Shown one piece after another: positions 53,526 through 63,729 of a DNA stretch of 64,000 bases; position 1 is the first letter of the stretch, and each line of letters begins with the position of its first letter. Under the pieces are notes generated by a model, which saw only the letters and a program-made list of their open reading frames with translations, was not told where the DNA came from and ran no database searches. The stretch is taken from the NCBI GenBank assembly GCA_009746045.1, contig RPFO01000312.1:2289279-2353278 (forward strand), read 5' to 3'. Made by a program: the position numbers and the translations under genes. The stretch is from Mesostigma viride (Eukaryota > Streptophyta > Mesostigmatophyceae > Mesostigmatales > Mesostigmataceae).

Positions 53526-55028
53526 CTATGGCCGCCCGTGTAAGGGGTCCATGAGCCCACGGAGCAGGGGGTACTGCCTCTCCGCCTTCTCCTCCAGCTT
53601 GGTGAGGGCATCTGCAGGGTTGTCCACACCAGGCACATGTTCAATGTGAGCTAGGTAGGACATCTCCTTGAGCAACAAGTAGTCAAGGTCCCTGCTCCTG
53701 GCCAGCTGCCTGTGCACAAATTGCACCATGCCCATGCTATCAGTCCTCACCAGTGTGTGCAGCTGCAACCTACAGGAAGCCACTTGACATAGCTGGTAGA
53801 AGAGCTCCCTCAAGTAAAGAGCAGTATGCAGCCCTTCACAGATTGCCCTGCACTCAGCAATATCACTGCTGGGTGTAACCCTGTTCTGCAACCGACTGTA
53901 CCAGGTAACAAGTGAGGTGTGATCTTGCTCCAGGGTAACTAATGCTGCTGCCCTGCCCCTGACCTCTGTGACCTTCCTATTATCCATAGAACTGTCCACA
54001 TAGAGAACCATGTCAAGGGGCTTGTACAAATCCACAGGACCCAGTATGAGAGGGGGAGACATCATGACAGCCTGCACCACACTCTCAGCACCCACCTCAA
54101 CCAGCTGGGAATCAGTAAGTCGACTCAGAACCAGCAAGTCAGGGGCACATATACTTGCAAGCCATGCCAGCATGCCCCTGATGGTAGCACACCTAGCCTG
54201 CGTGATGGGCTCCTGCAATGCATCTACAATCTGCTGTGGGTAGTCCTTACCACCCTCCATCCTGATGAACCACGAGCCCTTGGCTTGGAACAACGTAGCC
54301 TGCATGCCACAGAAGACCATAGGCTCATTCTCCACCATGTGCTGTATCTTACCCAGCTCAAACCGCTTCTGGATCTTAGCCAAGACAGCCTCAACCCAGT
54401 CTGGTGGACCTATGAGATGCAGGTCATCACCATGCAGTGAGGCAAAGACAGGAAGGCCATTGTGGGACCCTTGGAACAAACAGGGATCCACTGGAGACAC
54501 AGAAAACCCACAAGTATTCTTCAAGAATTTCTCTAGGCTCTTTCTCCAGATAATGGGACTGGACCTGAGACCTTCCAACCCTTTCAGAATTCTCAGGTAC
54601 CTGGCCTTTATCTCTGCTCTCCATACAGCAGGTACAGTCACAAAGAAAGGAGGGATATCTCTCCAAGTCTGCCTAGCCTGATCTTGGTCACCCTTGAGAA
54701 AAGCCCTCTTGAAATCAATCAGCACAGAGCTATAGGGCACACCCTTAACCAGAAAAGACAGAAATATACACAGCAGAATCCTCCACGTGTCATGCAGCAT
54801 CCCTGGAGTATAGAGCTCCTCATCTAACAACTGGCCAGTGCCATGATACTCGGTTACAACTGGTCTGACATGTGGCACCTGGACACCATCTACCTCCTTG
54901 AGCTTGAGGACAAACATCAATCTGAGCAGCTGGTGAACTTCTGGCAGCTCATCCACAGGTTCTGCACAGTTGGAAACTATCCACTCATGCCCAGAAGCAA
55001 CAAAGCCAAGAGTCCATGCCTTAGCCAT
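53526..55028 (-). CDS. Reverse transcriptase-RNase H of element D
   Basis: A 500-codon uninterrupted ORF. RT: HVRPVVTEYHGTG, LIDFKRAFLKG (first catalytic Asp), SSPIIWRKSLEKF, VDPCLF, SLHGDDLHLIGP with HGDD at 54423-54434, and CATIRGMLAWLASICAPDL. RNase H: LYVDSSMDNRKVTEVRGRAA, SSDIAECRAICEG, VRTDSMGMVQFVH, SRDLDYLLLKE, HVPGVDNPADALTK. All expected acidic positions are present except that the polymerase box is HGDD, not YVDD. It overlaps the INT-PR ORF by about 52 bases in the -1 frame. Confidence 0.92.
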   Translation of the reverse strand: MAKAWTLGFVASGHEWIVSNCAEPVDELPEVHQLLRLMFVLKLKEVDGVQVPHVRPVVTEYHGTGQLLDEELYTPGMLHDTWRILLCIFLSFLVKGVPYSSVLIDFKRAFLKGDQDQARQTWRDIPPFFVTVPAVWRAEIKARYLRILKGLEGLRSSPIIWRKSLEKFLKNTCGFSVSPVDPCLFQGSHNGLPVFASLHGDDLHLIGPPDWVEAVLAKIQKRFELGKIQHMVENEPMVFCGMQATLFQAKGSWFIRMEGGKDYPQQIVDALQEPITQARCATIRGMLAWLASICAPDLLVLSRLTDSQLVEVGAESVVQAVMMSPPLILGPVDLYKPLDMVLYVDSSMDNRKVTEVRGRAAALVTLEQDHTSLVTWYSRLQNRVTPSSDIAECRAICEGLHTALYLRELFYQLCQVASCRLQLHTLVRTDSMGMVQFVHRQLARSRDLDYLLLKEMSYLAHIEHVPGVDNPADALTKLEEKAERQYPLLRGLMDPLHGRP

Positions 55029-57046
55029 CTTGGGGCTTGCATCATCTCGACTAGCTGGCGCCAGGGAATAGGACTGTGAGCAGCTATCTGGTACCTGTTT
55101 ACCCCTAACTGCCGTGGATCAAAGGTGGTTGGGATTATCAACAGGTCCTCAGCTATGGGCTCCTGACCTTGAGGACCCTCAGCTGGCTGACTCCTAACAG
55201 CCTTCACCGCCACTGCAAGACCCTGGGAATAGTGATATCTTTCAAGGGGGAGGCTGCCCCTGCCTTCTAGTGCCAACTCATCAGAGGTCAAAGTAACCCC
55301 TGGCATGCACAAGAAGTTCTGACCCAGAATGGCAGGCCCCTGATAGCCCTCTACCACACAGAACGTGGTGGGCACCCCTAAGATAGGCACACTCACTTCC
55401 CCAAGGATCTTCATGGACACCTTTCCTGAGAAATCAGACACAGCAAGGCAACTGGGATGGGACATCTGTAAGCCTACAGCATCCTCTTCCCTGATGACAG
55501 ACACCTGTGAGTTGGTATCTACCTCCATTGTAGCTGCCCAGCACGACCCCCACCCCGTGAGCTTGGATACCTTGGGATCATGTTTGCTGCGCATGAGTGC
55601 TCGGATGACGTCCGCCATGAGAGGCCCCCGGGCCTTAGGTGGCTGCCCCGTCCCCTCTGGCCTTGTGACAGTTGCTTCAGCAGCCTCCTCCTCGTCATCT
55701 TCCAGCAGGGACAGACCATCATCCACCACCAGAGGATTGTTAGCTGCTGCTGCCTGGCTCTGGCCTGGCTCCTCAACCCAGCTGGGAGGGCCTGGCCCGT
55801 CTGCAGGCCAGATTGCATGTGGCCTTCTTTCCTTGACATGAGCCCAGGACAACCTGTACACGTGCCTTGGATCCTTTTCCAAAGCCACCAGGCAAGATCT
55901 GTTAGCTTCCTCCACACGAGTGACAACCCCATCCTGCCACTTCCCCCGCTTGCCTGGAATAGATGGTTCCTTCCACATCCTGACCTTCAGCCCCACCTGA
56001 GGCCTCAGCACATTCCAGTTCTTGTCCTTACGTCTCAGCTGGGCAAATAACCTATCTGCCTTCCTAAGACTGGCCTGCACCACGTTCTCAGGCAACAAGC
56101 TATACTGCAGGGCCAGGGGAGAGACAGCCACACCATCAAAGTAATAGTTAACCCTGTGGTTCAGCTGCTCTTCTATCCCCTTACACCAGGCTGCCCTCTC
56201 TAAGGCAGATGCCACAAGTGGCACTGACTCTGCTGCTAGCACCACTGTCTTCACTTCACGTATGGATCTCTCTACAGCCCCTTGCTGCCCATGACTCTCC
56301 CTGGGGACTACTACCAGCTTACAAGGCAGCTGGTCCTGATGCTTGAGCAAACAGTCAAACTGCAAGTCTGCCTGCACACTCTTGCACACCCCAAAGCCTG
56401 GGATCAGGGCCTTCATACCCAACAACAAGTGGTGCTCCTGCATACCAGGCAGAACGTCTATCAGCCTGTATCTGCTGAACCTGTCCACCCCCACCAATAT
56501 ATACAAGCCCCTGATATGCTGGATATCCATCTGGATGTCGCCACGCTCCCTAGCAGGCTCCCTAGCATGGGACTGAGGTGGGTGAACAGCATTCTCCTGG
56601 CAACCACAGTTCTCAGCAGCAGCCTGGCAAGCCTCCCACAAAGGCTCCCTACCTAGCTTCCAAGCAAACATTGCTGCCTGCCCAGAATGCCCAAACATGT
56701 GATGCAACCTATGGCCAGCCTCAGCATAGCTCAGCACTCTGTCAGTACTGACCTGGCGAGACGTCTGAACCGTGTGTGGGGACACATGATCCACTCCTGA
56801 GGTTCCAGGGCTTCCCTGCAGGCCGTCCTGACGCCCCAAGTCAGGTCCTGCACCCTGGACCGCTCCAGGCCCTTCCAGCAAGGTCCCTTGGCCCTCCAGG
56901 CCAGCACCTGCTGGAGACCCACCACCTGCATGAGGCATAGGGAATTCAGCTGCAGCATTGTTATTGCAATCCAGTGGAAGAACAACATCTTTACACCCTT
57001 GGTGCTGCACAAGGGGCACACCCCCGTCCTTATGTACATCCAGCAC
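54977..57046 (-). CDS. Integrase-protease polyprotein of element D
   Basis: A 689-codon ORF from ATG at 57046, 49 bases after the gag stop. About residues 130-180: HHCC-like domain (HHMFGHSGQ, then CGCQ). About 195-330: integrase core with QMDIQHIRG, VQADLQFD and GAVERSIREVK (Asp to Glu spacing 31). Then an SH3-like block (MWKEPSIPGKRGKWQDGVV). About 500-610: retropepsin-like protease, MEVDTNSQVSVI with Asp-Thr-Asn at 55511-55519, SDFSGKVSMKILGEV, and GPAILGQNFL. No protease precedes the integrase. This is the clearest example of the INT-PR order. Confidence 0.92.
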   Translation of the reverse strand: MLDVHKDGGVPLVQHQGCKDVVLPLDCNNNAAAEFPMPHAGGGSPAGAGLEGQGTLLEGPGAVQGAGPDLGRQDGLQGSPGTSGVDHVSPHTVQTSRQVSTDRVLSYAEAGHRLHHMFGHSGQAAMFAWKLGREPLWEACQAAAENCGCQENAVHPPQSHAREPARERGDIQMDIQHIRGLYILVGVDRFSRYRLIDVLPGMQEHHLLLGMKALIPGFGVCKSVQADLQFDCLLKHQDQLPCKLVVVPRESHGQQGAVERSIREVKTVVLAAESVPLVASALERAAWCKGIEEQLNHRVNYYFDGVAVSPLALQYSLLPENVVQASLRKADRLFAQLRRKDKNWNVLRPQVGLKVRMWKEPSIPGKRGKWQDGVVTRVEEANRSCLVALEKDPRHVYRLSWAHVKERRPHAIWPADGPGPPSWVEEPGQSQAAAANNPLVVDDGLSLLEDDEEEAAEATVTRPEGTGQPPKARGPLMADVIRALMRSKHDPKVSKLTGWGSCWAATMEVDTNSQVSVIREEDAVGLQMSHPSCLAVSDFSGKVSMKILGEVSVPILGVPTTFCVVEGYQGPAILGQNFLCMPGVTLTSDELALEGRGSLPLERYHYSQGLAVAVKAVRSQPAEGPQGQEPIAEDLLIIPTTFDPRQLGVNRYQIAAHSPIPWRQLVEMMQAPRWLRHGLLALLLLGMSG

Positions 57047-57094
57047 ACCTTCCCCAAGGGGTGATTGACTATTTACAGGGGATGATGTAGCTAG

Positions 57095-58450
57095 TCACTG
57101 CTGCCCAGACTGGCCTCCTGCCCCAGCAGGCTTGGCCTTCCTGTCAGGACACTCACGACGCCAGTGACCTTCCTTGCCACACACAAAACATGCTCCACCC
57201 TTCTTCCCAGACCCAGCCCCACCCTTGCCAGGCTTCCCCTGGCCTCCCTGAGGCTGCCCACCCTGCTTGCCCTGGTTGCCTTGAGCTTGGCCCTTGCCTT
57301 GCCCTTGGCCACCCTTACCCTGCTGACCACCAGCTTGCTGGCCCCCAACCCCTCCTTGGGACCTGCACCCTTGCCACCCTGAGCCCCTGCCTCTGGCGCC
57401 TGAAGCGCTTACGCTTGTTGGGCCTTGCCCCATCACGGGCTGGGTACCCGGGGACATCACCTTGGCCCTGCACAGCGGAGGTGGCATTGCTGCCATGGGA
57501 CTGGATAGCCTTGCAGGCAGGATCTGGCTTCCTTATGCTGAGGATTACAAGCTCCAGAGCACGCAAGGAGCCATCAGTCTGGTTAAGAAACATGCGGGCA
57601 CCGTTCCTCCCATCCACACTCAAACCCATACGGTCCAGGAAATAGTCTGCCAAGGCCCTATCTGTGACCAGGAAGCCATACTTGGCCCCCTTGTCCTGAT
57701 ACGGTTGAGCCTAGCCCATTCCTCTGCCACAGGGCCCACTATCTCAAAGGTGTCATACTGATGCTTGTAGTAGTTGGTGAGGTTGAGAACCTTGTCAGAG
57801 AACTCCTCCCTCAACCCATCCAGGAACTGTGCCCAGGTTAGCTTATCCTTGACAGCAGTCCTAGCCTTCTCCCTGACACGCTCTGACGAGTCCCTGTTGC
57901 ACGTGGACGAGTGAAACACTTGCACTAGGTTGACAGTGGGGTCCACGGAGAACACAACAAGCTCCATGTCCTCTAGCCACTTGTCCAAAGCTTCCTGTGC
58001 TAGTGGTGGGTTAAGAGGCTTTTGTCCATTCATAACAGTGACAGCACTCATGTGAGGTCTCGACCCTGGCAGCGCCTTCACTGGCTCCACCACAGCGGGT
58101 GTCACAACAACAGCACCACTTGGTCCAGCAGGCACAGGGGAGAGCACATCCACATGAGGCCTCTTACCATTGCCGTCAGCAGAGGGGTCCCTCTTACGCT
58201 TCTCCACGGCAGGTTGCCCATTCGCCACCGTTATTGCATCAGATGCCCGGCCCAGCGCCCGCGCCTTGCGCGCCTCCTCCACCGAGTCTTCGTGTCGCCT
58301 CTTGCTCCCTGGTCGCTTTCCCCCATCGCCGTCGCTGGCTGGGATCGCCTCTCCCACCAGCGCCTCCTTGCCCTTCCCAGGCTCCTGGCTTTCTCCAGCC
58401 GGTGCCCCCTCCTCGCCCTTGTCGCCGTCGCCCGGTTTGCCACGAGGCAT
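57095..58450 (-). pseudogene. gag of element D, frameshifted
   Basis: ATG at 58450 (MPRGKPGDGDKGEEG). The first frame (to about 57640) has a charged N-terminus and capsid-like helices (ALDKWLEDMELVVFSVDPTVNLVQVF, KLTWAQFLDGLREEFSDKVLNLTNYYKHQYDTFE). Two shifts (near 57645 and 57400-57450) pass through a middle frame to the last frame, with a Gln/Gly/Lys-rich stretch and the zinc knuckle CFVCGKEGHWRREC (about 57144-57185). Confidence 0.82.
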
Positions 58451-58502
58451 TATATACAAGTGGGGACACAACAATAAAGGCGAAGGAAAAGGAAGAACTG
58501 AC

Positions 58503-59676
58503 TCAAGCACTGGTGTCGCTGGGCACCGTCCCAGCTACTGACTCAGCACCTGCTTGGTTCGCTGCCTCCAGCTCTCGCTCTTGAGCAGTGGCTGCGATGG
58601 GCGTCTCTGGCCGCTCCTCGTCGCTGCCAGCGGCGTCCTCCCCGTCGGCGTAGGGTCCAAACACTCTGCTAACGGGTCGCCCGTCTGCAGATTTCTCCAC
58701 CGGGATCCGGGGCTCGCTCCCACTTGAGCGATCCCACTCAAGGCTCCTCACCCACCGCGTTCCACCACCCCGCTTGTCGTTGCAGGCCCCACGACCACCG
58801 TAGTCGTGTTCGGGCTCTTGCGGGACGTGCAGCTCAGCACGACGTCGTGCAGCGTACCCTTCTGGTACCGTCGCCTTGATCTATCTGCTGAGATGAACGT
58901 TCGATGATCCCCTCTGGCTGATCAACGAATTGGTAATGGAAGTCTTCTGGCGTTACCTCCCGACCCGTGATGACCTCGACCACTGGATCGTGTGCGTCTG
59001 GTTCCGCCGCCCGCGGTGTGTCGAGTGTTGACCAAATCCCAAATGGTCGTGTGGTTATCACCCACCGGTCTGCGTTACCCCGTGACTCCTGCAAAAGAAT
59101 GTTCACGAGGTGTTCGCACGTTTGTGAAACCACCTCCGCCGACGACCAGGGGTTGTCGACTTCGCGCGCCTGCGCTTGCCTGATCACGTCCGGGACTTCA
59201 ACTCCCGCGCCCAGCACAGACGTTGCCACCTGATGGTTGAACAGTCGCGCTGCTCCCAGTCCAATGGCCACGATCTGGCCCAGTGCCTCCCGCGCCAAAT
59301 CCAGCTGCGACACGGTCACGTGCCCGCCCTGGTGAGCCACCTCCAGACCGTAAATGGTCGAGGACAGCTCGTCCCGTATTGACACAAACTTTTCGACGGC
59401 CTCTCGCGACAATTCGCCGGGAGCTGTCGAAGCCTCAATCTGCATCACAATGGGGTCGCTCGCCGCCGGCCCTGCTGCAGTTCCGCAAACTGCTACCCAA
59501 CCTTTCTTCGCCAGCCCCCTTGCCAGGTACGCCGCCTGGACGAAGGTTGATGCGGTGCTCGGATGAGCGTAGGGATGAAAAGGTCGTGATCGCTCCGGGG
59601 CTCCTACCCGAAGCTGCGGCTGCGAGCTCTGGCTTTGCGAAGGCTCAATGGCCTGTTCCCTCGGCACGTTGGACAT
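58503..59676 (-). pseudogene. ORF1 of element D, one frameshift
   Basis: ATG at 59676, 26 bases inside the 5' LTR. The frame runs to 58834 and, after a shift, from about 58850 to 58503. The N-terminal half is helical (VEKFVSIRDELSSTIYGLEVA, LDLAREALGQIVAIGLGAARLFNHQVA, VVSQTCEHLVNILLQES); the C-terminal half is acidic and Glu/Ala-rich. No zinc knuckle or known domain. Position matches ORF1 in A, B and C. Gag starts 53 bases after its stop. Confidence 0.68.
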
Positions 59677-59701
59677 GAAGAAGTAAGGAGACAATAATAC
59701 G

Positions 59702-60346
59702 AGTTAGAAAGAGCTCCCAACGTATGTGAGCTCTTGGTCTTTCACAGCGCGTCTTAGCCAATGTTGCAAGGCAGCAACCTTAAATCTGTTCACCAGGCCA
59801 CGACCACAATGGGCACTTCCACGACCAAGGTGGCACCCACGGTTCGTGCTTTCCGAGATAGCTGGTCATCCCCCATGACCAAGCTATATCCTTTGCGTTG
59901 TTCCTCGTTCCCATCGGCATGACGAGGCACGTGCAGGCGTGCAAGCAAATCCACAACGTCCACTGGCATCAGTGCAGAGCCAGGACGTACTGGATTTGCC
60001 TAGACTCTGCAACCTAGGAAGTACAGGACCTGTCACAAGCCTGCAAGGCCTAGTATCCTTGCAGCCCTGTGCCAGTGCCAGTACCCTACTAGTCACAGGC
60101 TGCTGCTCCTCCTGGTCTACGTGGACCACAGTCACGTGATAGACAGGCTAAGCCTGTGCAGGCACGGCCTGCCACGTGTCCTGTCCACTACACCAGAGGA
60201 CTGCACCCTAGTCGGCCACGGACGGCTAGGACTTCGGGACTTGATATCTTTCTCGTCCCTTGTCTGTTTCAGGCGGTCAGCACGGCGTTGGAAAGGTCTT
60301 TCCAAACTGCATCCACTTAGCATATTGGCTGCCCAAAATGCTAACT
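59702..60346 (-). repeat. 5' LTR of element D
   Basis: 645 bp. On the minus strand it is followed by CGTATTA, the same seven bases that follow the 5' LTR of element A. Confidence 0.93.
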
Positions 60347-60652
60347 CAAGCAGGCGGACAGGCTGCACCTCCGGAACGGCCCGACACCAGGCCTAGGGGT
60401 GTGCGTCTATCAGATATTGTACAGGCTTTGCAGAGAGCCAAGAAGGAGCCTAAGGTGTCCAAGCTTGTCCAGTTGGATGAACCTGAGGTAGCTGCCATGG
60501 AAATAGATACCAATGCCCAGGTTTCTGTCATGGGACCTCAGCATACAGGAGAACTGCTGGTCGGTGAACCAAGTTGTCCCTGGGTGTCTGATTTCAGTGG
60601 TAGGACGCATCTAAGGGTGTTGGGAGAGGTTACTGCCCCTGTTATATGGGTG
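60347..60652 (+). pseudogene. Protease of element C, left half
   Basis: Continues the integrase ORF after element D. It contains the linker (RLSDIVQALQRAKKEPKVSKL), also seen in A and D, then AMEIDTNAQVSVM with Asp-Thr-Asn codons at 60506-60514 and SDFSGRTHLRVLGEV. Cut at 60652 by hAT-type 1, immediately after the second conserved strand. Confidence 0.85.
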
Positions 60653-62112
60653 CAGTGAACAGCCATACGGCGTATAATACGCCGTATGGCGCGTATTATA
60701 CGCCATACGCAAGATTTCCGTATGAAAATGGGAAAAAAAAATACGCACTGCGTATTTTTTGCGTATTTTTTGCGTATTGCGTATTTTTTGTGTATTTTTT
60801 GCGTATTTTTTGCGTATGAACCTCGTTCGAAGTAGCTTCTGGCATCATTTTGGACGGCACGTGGAGCCGGAACTAGATGCAGGTGCCAAGCTGGCCGTGC
60901 ATGTACGACTGTACGTGCATTGCTGCAGATTGCTGCGTGTCGGACTAGGGTCTAGGAGACGAAGGACGAGGAAATTAGGGGACGAAGTTATGTTGTCTGC
61001 CAACAAGGGCGCGCATCTGGCACCTAACATTTAATCGTAGCACAATTGACATCCAGGCACCATGGCTAGCGACGGTGATGGTGTGGGTCTATGGAACACG
61101 ATGATAATGGGGCCGACGAGATGCAGGCCGTATTCGAGACTGTCTGGACACACATCGTGAAAGAACAGACTCTCAACAAGAAAGGGCAGCCGACAGGTAA
61201 CTACTAGCTCAGTGACGTGCACACTTTTGGATGCAAAATTCTCGGGTTCTACCACCCGAGCAAGGCTAGCACCCGCCATATCATGGGCGCTACGTATGCG
61301 AAGGAGGCAAGAGTGAGCGAGTGCAAGAGGCCGCCGGAGGCATTACGTCGCAGGCTGCGGGGTATTTGGTGTGACTCGCGATGCACATAAATGCCTTATT
61401 TAGCCATGCAGGCTGCTGCTAGCCAGCCACCGTACCATATGTGTTAATGGTTTAGGGAAGCTGGGTCGGGTTGCTGGCATGCATGCTATCCTGCACGCTA
61501 GCCACATTGTTGGCAGCCCGTATGGATTCTTGCTTCATGTAGATCAATATTGCATGGTGGCCTACCACGAGTAGGCAAGATGTCTGTTTCTGGCACAATG
61601 TCTTATTACTTTTGGCAAGTTGGCCGACTGACCATGTGCAGTATTTCAGTCCTAGTATAGCCATTCCATGCAGTGATGGCATGGTTTTTTAACTTCAACA
61701 TACAGTAATGGTGGCAGCGATCTCTATACCACTGCAAGTGTCAATGTGCATGCATATCTACTTGTGTTATTATCCTTTTCAGGTGTGCACTGATTGTGCA
61801 TACAACTTTGTTATTTTGTGCTATTTACAGACATTATTAATAACAACAGATGTACAATGCTTGTATTTGTAGGCATGCAGCGACGGCAACGGCAATATTA
61901 TGTGATGATGTGTTAAATAAAGGCAAGTGGTGTTGCAAGAACACAAAAAAAACATGCCTGATTGGTCAGAATGTTGAAGAACCCCCTGAACCATGCAAAA
62001 AACAGCATTTTCAAGAGTCCCCGTATGATTTGCGTATTATACCCCGTATGGCGTATTATACACCATACCTATGGGCCCCGTATGATTGCGTATTGCGTAT
62101 GGCTGTACACTG
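60653..62112. mobile_element. hAT-type DNA transposon 1, non-autonomous
   Basis: An 8-bp target duplication TATGGGTG (60645-60652, 62113-62120) and inverted ends CAGTGAACAGCCATACG / CAGTGTACAGCCATACG (one mismatch) are the hAT signature. Subterminal regions are dense in palindromic GTATTATAC/GCGTAT words. The 1,460-bp interior has no intact transposase. Around 61220-61380 a stretch reading CKILGFYHPSKASTRHI...VSECKRPPEALRRRL resembles a decayed BED-type zinc finger of a hAT transposase. Confidence 0.88.
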
Positions 62113-62340
62113 TATGGGTGTGGATGTGACCTTCCTTGTCCTAGAGGACTATGATGGCCCTGTGATTTTGGGTCAGAATTTTCTGGGCAATCCTGGGATT
62201 TCTATCAGAGCTACAGCTCTGAGAAGAGATGGCTGGGGGATGATTCCCCTAGAAAATTTCAGGACAACATTTCCAGTCAGGTGCAGGGCCAAGCCGGTCA
62301 AGGGTGTAAAATGGGATGAAGGGGAGGTGCCCCCAGCAGC
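62113..62340 (+). pseudogene. Protease of element C, right half
   Basis: Resumes after the target duplication with VDVTFLVLEDYDGPVILGQNFLGNPG, the second retropepsin hallmark, aligned with LEGYQGPALLGQNFL in element A. One base is out of frame relative to the left half at the hAT junction. Continues into the RT linker and is cut at 62340 by hAT-type 2. Confidence 0.85.
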
Positions 62341-63729
62341 CCGGGTTGGTCTGTACGCCGCACTTTTGCGATAAAATGCGGGATAAAGCATATTATGGGC
62401 CTCGACGTATTTTACGCGTATTTTACGTCTGACCACGCGGTTTGGACTAAGAATTTTTCGGGGGTACCAGCGGGCAGCGGGCACTGGCGCGGTGCCCAGG
62501 TTCTGGGCGCGGCGCGCTCACTGCACATTTGAGATTTTTACTACTAGAAGTAGATGCGTACAGTTCTTTTCATAAAGCGCAAGCCTTGCAAAATGTTTGG
62601 CCGGTAGGAGACAGCTAGGACTAGGTACATAACGCATAAATAACAGTGTGCCAGCGTGGTACCTCTTCACCTAATGATATTCCTATGGGTTAATAAAAAT
62701 ACCCATTTACCCGGAAATAACAGTGTGCCAGCAAATGCCAGCTGTGCTACTGACGGTGTAATGCAATATAGCGACGACGAGGCCAGTGCGACTGTGCGAC
62801 AGTGTGCAGCCATTTTCGATTTGCAGCCATGAAGAAGAAAGGGCCTGAATGGGATTTCGTTCTCGAGAAGAAAGAAGCAGTCACAGATGCTGTTAGTAAC
62901 AAAACGCAGTTTGTGTCGAATAAGTTCTGCTCATTTTGCAACAAGAAGTTCTCATACGGCCGGGGCGGGGGCAATCAGCGTATTCCGAGTCCGTGCACAC
63001 TTTGCCGGAATCGCAGGGGAAGGGATGTTACCCTGCGACAAAATTCCACCGAATATCCGGAGCAGGTTTCTCAGGATGTATAACAACAAGTCGCAGCAGT
63101 CAGACGCCAAGAAGCAGCACAATTTGAACAGGGCAATGGCGGAGATGGGAGGGGCAGCTGCGCCGGCTGACTTGTCGTCGGTTCCCAGCAAAGGCCAGCT
63201 GAGCATCACCAAATGGCTGGTTCCCGTCGACGAGAAAGGTGTCCAGCTGCTGGCTGCCGAATTTTTTATCGAGAACGGCATTGCTTCAATGCGGCTGAGA
63301 GCGCCTCTTTCAAGCAGATGGTGGCCGGCATGATCCAGTACAAAGGAGGGCACGTCACCCCTCCTTCTCGGAAGTTGTGTCTTATGTCCTCTCATGCATT
63401 ATATAGTGGATGGCTTTCCTTACAATCAATTAATTAATTGAATCCTTACTATTCCCGTTGCAGCATGCTCCCCCCTGCATTTAACAAATCATAATCAGAT
63501 AGGATTGCAGGGCATAAATGGAAGCTGATGTTAATAAATAAGCATATACACCAAATTTCAGTTGTAATAACTGCATGACCATCATCAAGGAGCGTGCTAA
63601 TTGGGTGACTGACAATTGGACCACAAAAACTGTCGCGCATTTTACCACCGCGTATTTTATACCCCCCACGTATAATACGCGTATTTTAAGTCCACGTATT
63701 ATACCCCGCACACGTATTTTCCAACCAGG
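62341..63729 (+). mobile_element. hAT-type DNA transposon 2, truncated transposase
   Basis: An 8-bp duplication CCAGCAGC (62333-62340, 63730-63737) brackets ends CCGGGTTGG and CCTGGTTGG (one mismatch). Removing it with one duplication restores the element C frame. Subterminal CGTATTATAC words resemble hAT-type 1. The interior keeps the N-terminal part of a hAT transposase but no catalytic C-terminus, so it is non-autonomous. Confidence 0.87.
62809..63440 (+). pseudogene. hAT transposase, N-terminal remnant
   Basis: Three overlapping frames join by single-base shifts. First: MKKKGPEWDFVLEKK, then a BED-type zinc finger (CSFCNKKFSYG...RIRxHFAGIAGEG-like, with the second half in the 62887 frame). 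Next: MYNNKSQQSDAKKQ linker and LSITKWLVPVDEKGVQLLAAEFFIENGIASM, then ESASFKQMVAGMIQYKGGHVTPPSRK, which matches the start of the DUF659/hAT region (ENGI...SxxFxxMV...GxxPPS). The RNase H-like catalytic domain and dimerisation region are missing. Confidence 0.82.

Larger units (their letters stand above)
51870..60346 (-). mobile_element. Element D: complete Copia-like LTR retrotransposon nested in element C
   Basis: LTRs at 51870-52513 and 59702-60346 (644 and 645 bp, about four differences) flanked by the 5-bp duplication CAAGC (51865-51869 and 60347-60351). Ends are AGTTAG...CTAACT. Minus-strand order is ORF1, gag, INT-PR, RT-RH. Excising it with one CAAGC restores the element C frame exactly. 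It is 8,477 bp, the most intact pol set in the window: one long INT-PR ORF and one complete RT-RH ORF, offset by -1. ORF1 and gag each carry shifts. Confidence 0.94.
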
